From the NCBI GenBank assembly GCA_947374485.1, contig CANCCF010000206.1:1-7072 (forward strand): a stretch of 7,072 bases of DNA, given 5' to 3'. The notes below the pieces were generated by a model that had not been told where the DNA came from, ran no database searches, and saw only the letters and a program-made list of their open reading frames with translations. The translations under genes and the position numbers were made by a program. How positions within the stretch are numbered: position 1 is the first letter of the stretch; every line of letters begins with the position of its first letter. Of the stretch, positions 1 to 5,129 are shown piece by piece. The stretch comes from Comamonadaceae bacterium (lineage in GTDB: Bacteria > Pseudomonadota > Gammaproteobacteria > Burkholderiales > Burkholderiaceae_C).

Positions 1-136
1 GCGTGTAAATGGCCTTGTGTTTGCCGCGCAAACGGAGAGCAACTTCGCTGGCTACTCGTCCGAGGACCTTGTCGGTCGCGTCAATCACAAACCACTCGTG
101 CACGACCTCAGCGGGTTTTGCGCTGAAAGTTGACAT
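1..136 (-). CDS. rplM: 50S ribosomal protein L13, N-terminal part (cut by window edge)
   Basis: The first 45 residues are visible and the rest lies beyond the left edge; the full protein is normally about 142 residues. The peptide begins [11 protein letters not shown] and continues with [11 protein letters not shown] and [13 protein letters not shown], the conserved start of bacterial L13. This is a primary 23S rRNA-binding protein that acts early in assembly of the large ribosomal subunit. The start ATG is at 134-136 and is preceded on the minus strand by an AGGAAA ribosome-binding site about seven bases upstream, so the start is firm. In related bacteria rpsI (S9) follows rplM in one operon; that part is not in the window. 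It is divergent from rlmJ, and the promoter and leader are described separately. The identification is secure from the peptide alone. Confidence 0.96.
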
Positions 137-309
137 GAGAATTTCCTAATAGGATTTGGTTTGGCGGGCTCTTTTCCACGGTCGGTGTTCCTTCTTGTAC
201 TCTCGGCTTGCGCCTCGGGCGGGGAATCTCTTAGGTGGGTTGTGCCTCTGCAACCCCGAAAAGGGCTGGTTTGGCATCTTCGCCGCGGAACCACTAAGGC
301 GCTGCGAAG
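137..309 (-). promoter_or_regulatory. Long, possibly structured 5' leader of rplM
   Basis: If transcription starts just after the TATAAT box, the rplM mRNA has an untranslated leader of about 170 bases. Two hairpins can be drawn in it: GGGTTG (237-242) with CAACCC (251-256) around an 8-base loop, and TGGTT (267-271) with AACCA (289-293) enclosing an inner GGC/GCC pair of strands. Ribosomal protein operons, including L13 operons in other bacteria, are often controlled by binding of the protein to such a leader. I do not recognise a known L13 leader family here, so the regulatory role is inference. Confidence 0.3.
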
Positions 310-315
310 CCCTCC

Positions 316-321
316 ATTATA
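316..321 (-). promoter_or_regulatory. -10 box of the rplM promoter
   Basis: On the minus strand this is a perfect TATAAT, about 180 bases upstream of the rplM start, and it predicts a transcript start near 307-310. No good TTGACA-like -35 box lies 16-18 bases upstream; the best alternative is TTCCCC at 19 bases. Two short inverted repeats sit in the promoter: ATGAA/TTCAT (321-332) immediately upstream of the -10 box, and TGGGG/CCCCA (340-344 with 355-359) over the -35 region. A strong -10 box is expected for a ribosomal protein operon. The weak -35 lowers confidence. Confidence 0.55.
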
Positions 322-376
322 TGAAGTTTCATCAGGTTTTGGGGAACATTTAAGCCCCAGGCGTTACCATAGGCCC

Positions 377-1267
377 ATGTTCAGTTACCGCCACGCCTTC
401 CACGCCGGAAACCATGCCGACGTTCTCAAACACATTGTTTTGCTGGCGGTGCTGCGCTACATGACGCAAAAGGACACGGCGCTGAACGTGTTCGACAGCC
501 ATGCCGGAGCCGGGCTGTACCGGCTGGATGGCGACTACGCCAAGACCAGCGCCGAGGCGGCCGAAGGCTTTCTCAAGCTGATCGCCAACAAGCCCAAAGA
601 ACCCTTTGCCGCAGCCATCCAGGATTACGTAGAGATGGTGGCGGGCTTCAATGCGGGCGGCACCTGGACGGTGTACCCGGGCTCACCCTTCATCATCCAG
701 AGCCTGTTGCACGGGCGCGACAAGCTCAAACTGTTTGAGCTGCACCCCACCGACACCAAGACGCTCACAGCCAATATCGCCCAGCTCGAAGCCGGACGCC
801 AGGTCGCCATCTTGCGTGAAGATGGTTTTGAAGGCCTGAAGAAATTCCTGCCCCCGCCCTCGCGCCGCGCACTGGTGCTGTGCGACCCGAGCTACGAGGT
901 CAAGCACGACTATGCCCGCGTGCAGGCCATGATCACGGACGCCATGCTGCGCTTCCCCACCGGCACCTACGCCGTGTGGTACCCCATCATTCCGCGCCCT
1001 GAGGCACACGATGTGCCCAAGAAGCTCAAGACGCTGGCCAACAAGTCGGGCAAGAGCTGGCTCAGCGTTTCTTTGACGGTGAAGAACAGCAAGTTGACGC
1101 AGGATGCTGAAGGCGAAGTGGTGCGGCCTGGTCTGCCTGCCAGCGGCATGTTTTTGATTAACCCACCGCATACGTTGAAGGCTTTGCTCAAGGATGCGAT
1201 GCCGCAGTTGGTGGCTGCGCTGGGGCAGGATCAGCATGCGGCTTTTACGCTGGAGTCTGGCGGTTAG
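377..1267 (+). CDS. rlmJ: 23S rRNA (adenine(2030)-N(6))-methyltransferase RlmJ
   Basis: This 296-residue protein matches the usual RlmJ length (about 280). The enzyme uses S-adenosylmethionine to methylate N6 of A2030 in 23S rRNA. Visible hallmarks are the N-terminal MFSYRHAFHAGNHADVLKH, the SAM-binding SHAGAG (41-46), YPGSP (100-104), ELHP (121-124), EDG (148-150), GTYAVWYP (196-203) and ASGMFLINPP (255-264). The catalytic motif is DPSY at 170-173, where E. coli RlmJ has DPPY, so the third position is Ser rather than Pro. The reading frame stays open upstream to 161, but homology starts exactly at the ATG at 377-379. The ribosome-binding site is weak (AGG close to the ATG). The gene is divergent from rplM and ends at an intrinsic terminator. 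I found no convincing promoter of its own between 137 and 376. Confidence 0.95.
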   Translation: MFSYRHAFHAGNHADVLKHIVLLAVLRYMTQKDTALNVFDSHAGAGLYRLDGDYAKTSAEAAEGFLKLIANKPKEPFAAAIQDYVEMVAGFNAGGTWTVYPGSPFIIQSLLHGRDKLKLFELHPTDTKTLTANIAQLEAGRQVAILREDGFEGLKKFLPPPSRRALVLCDPSYEVKHDYARVQAMITDAMLRFPTGTYAVWYPIIPRPEAHDVPKKLKTLANKSGKSWLSVSLTVKNSKLTQDAEGEVVRPGLPASGMFLINPPHTLKALLKDAMPQLVAALGQDQHAAFTLESGG

Positions 1268-1291
1268 GCTCACTGCTTTTTGAGTGGGGGT

Positions 1292-1315
1292 GCTCCTTGC
1301 GGGGCTTTTGTATTT
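1292..1315 (+). terminator. Intrinsic terminator of rlmJ
   Basis: About 25 bases after the rlmJ stop codon, GCTCC (1292-1296) pairs with GGGGC (1301-1305) around the loop TTGC, with one T-G wobble. The T-rich stretch TTTTGTATTT follows at once. This is the classic Rho-independent arrangement and fits the end of a gene that converges on metF. Confidence 0.65.
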
Positions 1316-1388
1316 CCCCCCTATCCCCCCCGCCCCTTTCACCCCCGCCGGGGCGAAAGGGGAGCCAAGTCGGACAGCCCATTTGGTT
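1297..1388 (+). repeat. Left copy of an inverted, hairpin-bearing intergenic repeat
   Basis: This segment resembles the reverse complement of 1551-1627. Shared blocks in order are TGCGGGGC, a C-rich stretch, a G/C hairpin, and an 18-base block at 1371-1388 that matches the other copy at 17 positions. The hairpin at 1333-1362 pairs CCCCTTTC with GAAAGGGG and CCCC with GGGG around a CGCC loop, with a single A-C mismatch between the two stem parts. It codes for nothing. The start of the repeat overlaps the rlmJ terminator, so the left boundary is uncertain. Confidence 0.65.
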
Positions 1389-1550
1389 TGTTCACTTCGG
1401 CTACGGGTTTAACTGGCGTTGCGCGCAGTGACATTCCAACTTTAATTTCTAGAGGTAACGTCTCCGGCGCTCGGAACTAGCGGCGTGAGCTCTGTGCGCG
1501 CCAAATGCAGTGGCAGCCTCCCCCTCGTAATTCCGTATTCGGCGCGAAGC
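1389..1550. other. Spacer between the two inverted repeat copies, no gene seen
   Basis: These 162 bases lie between the best-matching arms of the inverted repeat. The first 25 or so bases on each side still show weak similarity (TTCGGCTACGG on the left, GCCGAATACGG on the right when reversed), so the repeat may extend further inward. I see no convincing gene, RNA gene or promoter. Together with the two arms and the rlmJ terminator it accounts for the whole gap of about 360 bases between rlmJ and metF. Confidence 0.5.
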
Positions 1551-1627
1551 AACCAAATCGGCTGTCCGCATTAAGCGCCCCCTTGCCCGGCGGGGCGAGG
1601 GGGTTGGGGGGAGTGGGGCGCCCCGCA
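1551..1627 (-). repeat. Right copy of the inverted, hairpin-bearing repeat
   Basis: On the minus strand this reads in the same order as the left copy. Its hairpin at 1578-1603 is an unbroken 11-pair stem, CCCCCTTGCCC with GGGCGAGGGGG (one T-G wobble), around a GGCG loop. The 18-base core at 1551-1568 differs from the left copy at one position. A perfect 10-base palindrome GGGGCGCCCC lies at 1615-1624. The copy runs to within four bases of the metF stop codon. The hairpin has no T-run after it in either direction, so it is at most a weak terminator or an mRNA-end stabiliser for the ahcY operon. Confidence 0.65.
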
Positions 1628-1630
1628 GGG

Positions 1631-2509
1631 CTACACAGCGACTTCAAGCGACAAGGACTTGACCACAGGCGTCAACCCCAAACAAGAACACAGCGACAGC
1701 ACAGGCGCACTCTGGTTCATGGTGTAGAAGTGCAGCGAAGGCGCGCCGCCCTTGAGCAGCCGCTCACACAAATCCGTCACCACTTCCATGCCAAAAGCCT
1801 TGATGGACGCCGTGTCCTCGCCAAAGCTTTGCAGGCGCAGCCGTATCCAGCGCGGAATCTCGGTGCCACAGCTGTCGGAGAAGCGCATCAGCTGGGTGGA
1901 GTTGGTGATGGGCATGATGCCCGGGATGATGGGAATCTCCACGCCCATGCTCACTGCTTCATCGCGGAAGCGGAAGTAGGCATCGGCATTGAAAAAGTAC
2001 TGCGTGATGGCCGAGTTGGCGCCGGCCCGGGCCTTGGTAGCAAAGGCCTCCATATCGGCCGCCGGCGACTTGGCCTGCGGATGCACTTCCGGATAGGCCG
2101 CCACTTCCAGCGAGAAATAGTTGCCGGTCTCAGCCCGGATAAAACTGACCAGATCGCTGGCGAAACGGAAATCGCCACCCACACCGTAGCCGCTGGGCAG
2201 GTCCCCGCGCAGGGCCACAATGCGCTTCACACCCACGGCCTTGAGTTGGGCGAGTTGCTCACGGATCGAAGCCTTGCTGGCACCGATACAAGACAGGTGC
2301 GAGGCCGCCGCCGTGCCCTCCGCCACCATCTCGCGCAGGGTGGCAAAGGTGCCTTCCTGCGTGGTGCCACCGGCACCAAAGGTGACCGAGCAGAACTCGG
2401 GCTGCAGTAAGGACAGCTCTTGGCGGACGCCCACCATCCTGGTGGCGACTTCCGGGCTCTTGGCCGGGAAAAATTCCAGACTCAGGGGAACGCGCTTGTG
2501 CTTTGACAT
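1631..2509 (-). CDS. metF: 5,10-methylenetetrahydrofolate reductase MetF
   Basis: This 292-residue protein is of usual MetF length. It uses FAD and NAD(P)H to reduce 5,10-methylene- to 5-methyltetrahydrofolate, the methyl donor for methionine synthesis from homocysteine. Family motifs appear in order: SLEFFPAKSPE (10-20, with Glu12 at the proton-donor position), FCSVTFGAGGTTQ (39-51), VALRGDLPSG (98-107, with the FAD-contacting Asp103), AAYPEVHP (137-144), ITQYFF (168-173), PGIMPITN (196-203) and LHFYTMN (259-265). The usual FFPPKTPE is FFPAKSPE here. The frame is open up to 2611, but the ATG at 2507-2509 is chosen because it follows an AGGAG site seven bases upstream and starts where homology starts. 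It is the last gene of the ahcY operon, 43 bases after the tlyA-like gene, so its product and AhcY's homocysteine feed the same step. Confidence 0.95.
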   Translation of the reverse strand: MSKHKRVPLSLEFFPAKSPEVATRMVGVRQELSLLQPEFCSVTFGAGGTTQEGTFATLREMVAEGTAAASHLSCIGASKASIREQLAQLKAVGVKRIVALRGDLPSGYGVGGDFRFASDLVSFIRAETGNYFSLEVAAYPEVHPQAKSPAADMEAFATKARAGANSAITQYFFNADAYFRFRDEAVSMGVEIPIIPGIMPITNSTQLMRFSDSCGTEIPRWIRLRLQSFGEDTASIKAFGMEVVTDLCERLLKGGAPSLHFYTMNQSAPVLSLCSCLGLTPVVKSLSLEVAV

Positions 2510-2527
2510 GCTTCTTCTCCTACCACT

Positions 2528-2548
2528 CTGCGCAGCGGGGCTGCGCAG
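2528..2548 (-). repeat. Hairpin between the tlyA-like gene and metF
   Basis: The self-complementary octamer CTGCGCAG occurs twice (2528-2535 and 2541-2548) with five bases between, giving an 8-pair stem and a 5-base loop in the mRNA. It fills half of the 43-base gap and lies about ten bases upstream of the metF ribosome-binding site. No T-run follows, so it does not look like an intrinsic terminator. It could stabilise the upstream mRNA end or affect metF translation. The hairpin is seen in the sequence; the role is inference. Confidence 0.45.
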
Positions 2549-2552
2549 GCAT

Positions 2553-3443
2553 TCATTGCGCCGATTTAAGGGCGCAAATAAAAAATTCGCGGTTGCCGTC
2601 GCCGCCTTCAATGGGCGAATCGAACCACGCGGTAACCGTCAGCCCCAGAGCGGCGCATGCTTCGCGCAAACGCTGCTCCACGACGACGTAGAACGCCGGG
2701 TCTTTGACAATACCACCCTTGCCGACCTGGCCGGGCTGCAGTTCAAACTGGGGTTTTACCAAGGTCAGCAGGGTGCCTCCGCTTTTCAGCAAGGGCACCA
2801 CGGCGGGCAGCACCAGTGTCTGTGAAATGAAGGACAGGTCAGCCACGATCAGGTCAAAGGCGGGCACGAAATCGGATCCGGTTGGCGCGCCATGGGCTTC
2901 CTCCACGTACACATCGCCACCGGCATCCGCAGCCTCATGTGCATCGCTGAAGTCTTCATCCTCTTCAACGTCAAACTGGCCGTCCTCGCCCGTGCTGTCC
3001 TCGTAGGCCTGAATCAGGTCCTCGGCCGTCAGCGCACGCGCATTCACCTTTTCCACACACAAGACCCGCGGGTCGGAGCGCAGCAGGGGGTGCAACTGCG
3101 CACTCCCCACATCCACACCGACCACCGACTTGGCACCGGCCTGCAACAGGCAATCGGTAAAACCCCCGGTCGATTGACCGACGTCCAGACAGGCAAAGCC
3201 TTCCACGGACAGACCAACTTGTTTAAGCGCTGCTTCCAGCTTGAGCCCGCCGCGCGACACATAGCGCGCCTCGGAATCATCCAGCAACCGCACTTCAGCC
3301 GATTCCGGCACCTCGTCGCCATTCTTGGCAACGCGCCGCCAGGTCTCGCCCTGCGCCCACTCGACGCCATCGGCAATCAGCCGTTGCGCCTGTGAGCGGG
3401 TGTTGGCAAGCCCCCGCTGAACCAGCAGTTGATCAATTCGCAT
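2553..3443 (-). CDS. tlyA: TlyA-family rRNA 2'-O-methyltransferase (S4 domain plus FtsJ-like domain)
   Basis: The protein has 296 residues, against about 250-270 usual for the family. An S4 RNA-binding domain occupies roughly 1-60 (MRIDQLLVQRGLANTRSQAQ). An FtsJ-like SAM-dependent methyltransferase follows: SRGGLKL (63-69), motif I LDVGQSTGGFTDCLL (86-100; GQS in place of the common GAS), DLSFIS (202-207), LVKPQFE (228-234) and GNREFF (283-288). Lys68, Asp202, Lys230 and Glu286 may be the catalytic K-D-K-E set. Studied TlyA proteins 2'-O-methylate cytidines of rRNA (C1920 of 23S, in some also C1409 of 16S); old labels call them haemolysins. An acidic insertion at about 145-192 separates the two halves of the catalytic domain. 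The gene starts 29 bases after ahcY with a weak ribosome-binding site. The family is certain; the exact rRNA target is not. Confidence 0.9.
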   Translation of the reverse strand: MRIDQLLVQRGLANTRSQAQRLIADGVEWAQGETWRRVAKNGDEVPESAEVRLLDDSEARYVSRGGLKLEAALKQVGLSVEGFACLDVGQSTGGFTDCLLQAGAKSVVGVDVGSAQLHPLLRSDPRVLCVEKVNARALTAEDLIQAYEDSTGEDGQFDVEEDEDFSDAHEAADAGGDVYVEEAHGAPTGSDFVPAFDLIVADLSFISQTLVLPAVVPLLKSGGTLLTLVKPQFELQPGQVGKGGIVKDPAFYVVVEQRLREACAALGLTVTAWFDSPIEGGDGNREFFICALKSAQ

Positions 3444-3472
3444 GAAGTTTTGTTACCTGTGGGGACGCGTGC

Positions 3473-4927
3473 TTAGTAGCGGTACGTGTCTTTTTTGTAC
3501 GGACCGGCCTTGGAAACGCCAATGTAGGCGGCTTGCTCGTCGGTCAGTTCGGACAACATGGCTCCCACCTTTTTCAGGTGCAGACGCGCCACTTTTTCGT
3601 CCAGGTGCTTGGGCAACACATAGACCTTGCCAGCCTTGTAATCCTTGGGCTTGGTGAACAGCTCGATCTGCGCGATGGTCTGGTTGGCAAAGCTGGACGA
3701 CATGACGAAGCTGGGGTGGCCAGTGCCGCAACCCAGGTTCACCAAACGGCCCTTGGCCAAGAGGATGATGCGCTTTTCGGGCTTGGCGCCCTTGCCCTTG
3801 GTGGCCGGGAAAATCACGTGGTCCACCTGGGGTTTGATCTCGTCCCACTTCAGCTTTTCCAGCGAAGCAACGTCGATTTCATTGTCGAAGTGGCCGATGT
3901 TGCAGACGATGGCCTGGTCCTTCATGGCTGCCATGTGCTTGTAGGTGATGACGTTCTTGTTGCCAGTGGCGGACACAAAAATGTCGGCCTTGTCGGCGGC
4001 GTATTCCATGGTCACCACCTTGTAGCCTTCCATCGCAGCTTGCAGGGCATTGATGGGGTCCACTTCGGTCACCCAGACTTGGGCGGACAGGGCACGCAGG
4101 GCCTGGGCCGAGCCCTTGCCCACGTCGCCGTAACCGGCAACCAATGCCACCTTGCCAGCGATCATCACGTCGGTGGCGCGCTTGATGGCGTCCACCAGCG
4201 ATTCGCGGCAACCGTACAGGTTGTCGAACTTGCTCTTGGTCACCGAGTCGTTGACGTTGATGGCGCGGAAGGCCAGCGTGCCCTTTTCGGACATTTCGTT
4301 CAAGCGCAGCACACCGGTGGTGGTCTCTTCGGTCACGCCGATGATTTGTTTGAGGCGGCGGCTGTACCAGGTGGGGTCCACCTTGAGCTTGGCGCGGATC
4401 GAGTTGAACAGGCAGATTTCTTCTTCGCTGCCGGGCTTGGCCAATACCTTGATGTCTTTTTCAGCCTTGGCACCCAGGTGCATCAGCAGCGTGGCGTCGC
4501 CGCCGTCGTCCAGAATCATGTTCGGGCCTTCGGTCTTGCTGCCCTTGGGGCCGAATTCAAAAATGCGGTGGGTGTAGTCCCAGTAGTCGGCCAGGGTCTC
4601 GCCCTTGTAGGCGAACACCGGTGTACCTTGGGCCACCAGGGCAGCAGCAGCGTGATCTTGCGTGGAGAAGATGTTGCAGGAAGCCCAACGCACTTCGGCG
4701 CCCAGGGCCTGCAGGGTTTCGACCAGCACGCCGGTCTGGATGGTCATGTGCAGCGAGCCGGTGATGCGCGCGCCTTTCAGGGGCTGCGCCTTGGCGAACT
4801 CTTCACGGATAGCCATCAGACCGGGCATCTCGGTCTCGGCAATGGTCAACTCTTTGCGGCCCCAGGGCGCCAGGCTCAGGTCGGCAATTTTGTAGTCTTC
4901 GGTCTTGGCAAATTTCAGCACGCTCAT
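3473..4927 (-). CDS. ahcY: Adenosylhomocysteinase (S-adenosyl-L-homocysteine hydrolase)
   Basis: This 484-residue protein has the length of bacterial enzymes carrying the extra segment of about 40 residues (here about 153-192). It reversibly splits SAH into adenosine and homocysteine with tightly bound NAD, removing a strong inhibitor of methyltransferases, and acts in the cytoplasm, usually as a tetramer. Visible are GSLHMT (57-62), SCNIFSTQDHAAAA (83-96), MILDDGGD (137-144), EETTTG (200-205), NDSVTKSKFDN (226-236, with catalytic Lys231 and Asp235), the NAD-binding AGYGDVGKG (264-272), CNIGHFDNEID (342-352), NLGCGTGHPSFVMS (397-410) and the C-terminal KKDTYRY whose Lys/Tyr reach the neighbouring NAD site. 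The ATG at 4925-4927 has a GGAG site six bases upstream. It is the first gene of the operon, directly behind the SAH riboswitch. Confidence 0.98.
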   Translation of the reverse strand: MSVLKFAKTEDYKIADLSLAPWGRKELTIAETEMPGLMAIREEFAKAQPLKGARITGSLHMTIQTGVLVETLQALGAEVRWASCNIFSTQDHAAAALVAQGTPVFAYKGETLADYWDYTHRIFEFGPKGSKTEGPNMILDDGGDATLLMHLGAKAEKDIKVLAKPGSEEEICLFNSIRAKLKVDPTWYSRRLKQIIGVTEETTTGVLRLNEMSEKGTLAFRAINVNDSVTKSKFDNLYGCRESLVDAIKRATDVMIAGKVALVAGYGDVGKGSAQALRALSAQVWVTEVDPINALQAAMEGYKVVTMEYAADKADIFVSATGNKNVITYKHMAAMKDQAIVCNIGHFDNEIDVASLEKLKWDEIKPQVDHVIFPATKGKGAKPEKRIILLAKGRLVNLGCGTGHPSFVMSSSFANQTIAQIELFTKPKDYKAGKVYVLPKHLDEKVARLHLKKVGAMLSELTDEQAAYIGVSKAGPYKKDTYRY

Positions 4928-4928
4928 A

Positions 4929-4937
4929 GGTCACTCC
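4929..4937 (-). promoter_or_regulatory. ahcY: Ribosome-binding site of ahcY, possible riboswitch target
   Basis: The minus strand reads GGAGTGACC just before the ATG, with GGAG six bases from it. The stretch is complementary to the 5' strand of P4 in the riboswitch (5035-5043) at eight of nine positions, counting one G-U pair. It could therefore be hidden when the aptamer is not folded. The site itself is clear; its masking is inference. Confidence 0.6.
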
Positions 4938-4984
4938 AAAAGTAAATTTGAAAGCCACTGGCAGGTGCGGGGAACTTGGAATGG

Positions 4985-5012
4985 GCTCACCCGACACATG
5001 CAGTGGGTGAGC
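4985..5012 (-). promoter_or_regulatory. Expression-platform hairpin of the SAH riboswitch
   Basis: In the RNA, GCUCACCC (5012 to 5005) can pair with GGGUGAGC (4992 to 4985), a perfect 8-pair stem with a 12-base loop. Its 5' strand begins inside the 3' pseudoknot strand of the aptamer (5009-5013), so the hairpin and the ligand-bound pseudoknot exclude one another. No T-run follows, which points to control of translation or folding rather than an intrinsic terminator. Confidence 0.55.
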
Positions 5013-5089
5013 GCCGTTGGGGCGGTGCCTCAGAAGAGTCACCGGGTCCGAGCCTCGTTCGCTTTGCGCGAACTGCAACGCTCCTCGGA
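5009..5089 (-). promoter_or_regulatory. S-adenosylhomocysteine (SAH) riboswitch aptamer ahead of ahcY
   Basis: The minus strand carries the conserved blocks of the SAH riboswitch: CCGAGGAGCG and UUGCA at the start, GAGGCUCGG in the middle, and AACGGCGCUCA at the end. Helices can be traced by complementarity. P1 pairs 5084-5089 with 5047-5052. A P2-type hairpin pairs 5068-5073 with 5057-5062 (GUUCGC/GCGAAC). P4 lies at 5023-5044 with one C-U mismatch. The pseudoknot pairs GAGCG (5079-5083) with CGCUC (5009-5013). Known members of this class bind SAH, discriminate strongly against SAM, and raise expression of ahcY-containing operons. The position directly upstream of ahcY and downstream of a TATAAT box fits exactly. 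The aptamer starts only about six bases after the -10 box, so it is at the very 5' end of the transcript. Confidence 0.95.
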
Positions 5090-5095
5090 GACCGC

Positions 5096-5101
5096 ATTAT
5101 A
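5096..5101 (-). promoter_or_regulatory. -10 box of the ahcY-tlyA-metF promoter
   Basis: A perfect TATAAT on the minus strand is placed so that transcription would begin at about 5088-5090, exactly at the 5' edge of the riboswitch. The -35 region at 17 bases spacing (GCGTTT) is poor; a TTGCAC lies closer, at 13 bases. The weak -35 may mean dependence on an activator or an extended contact. The role as promoter is strongly supported by the riboswitch start. Confidence 0.75.
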
Positions 5102-5115
5102 GGTCAGGCCAACCG

Positions 5116-5129
5116 TGCAAACGCTTTTA
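5116..5129. promoter_or_regulatory. LacI-type operator-like site over the ahcY -35 region
   Basis: TGCAAACGCTTTTA fits the general LacI/GalR-family pattern TGnAAnCGnTTnCA at nine of ten fixed positions, with the central CG at 5122-5123. It overlaps both the stop codon of the lacI-type gene and the expected -35 position of the ahcY promoter. A match this good is expected about 0.2 times by chance in a window of this size at equal base use, so coincidence is quite possible. Confidence 0.3.

Noticed and set aside
161..376. Upstream extension of the rlmJ reading frame by 72 codons
   Set aside because: Homology to RlmJ begins exactly at the ATG at 377, and the extension would run through the rplM promoter and leader.
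683..1342. Long open frame on the minus strand opposite rlmJ (219 codons)
   Set aside because: It mirrors a firm rlmJ gene, has no recognisable motif, and is typical of antisense frames in G+C-rich genes.
2510..2611. Longer metF start adding 34 residues
   Set aside because: It would overlap the end of the tlyA-like gene, whereas the ATG at 2507-2509 has a strong ribosome-binding site and matches the family's N terminus.
3533..4945. Open frame of 470 codons on the plus strand opposite ahcY
   Set aside because: It is the antisense shadow of a highly conserved gene; the His/Gly/Val-rich product resembles no family I know and has no supporting start signal.
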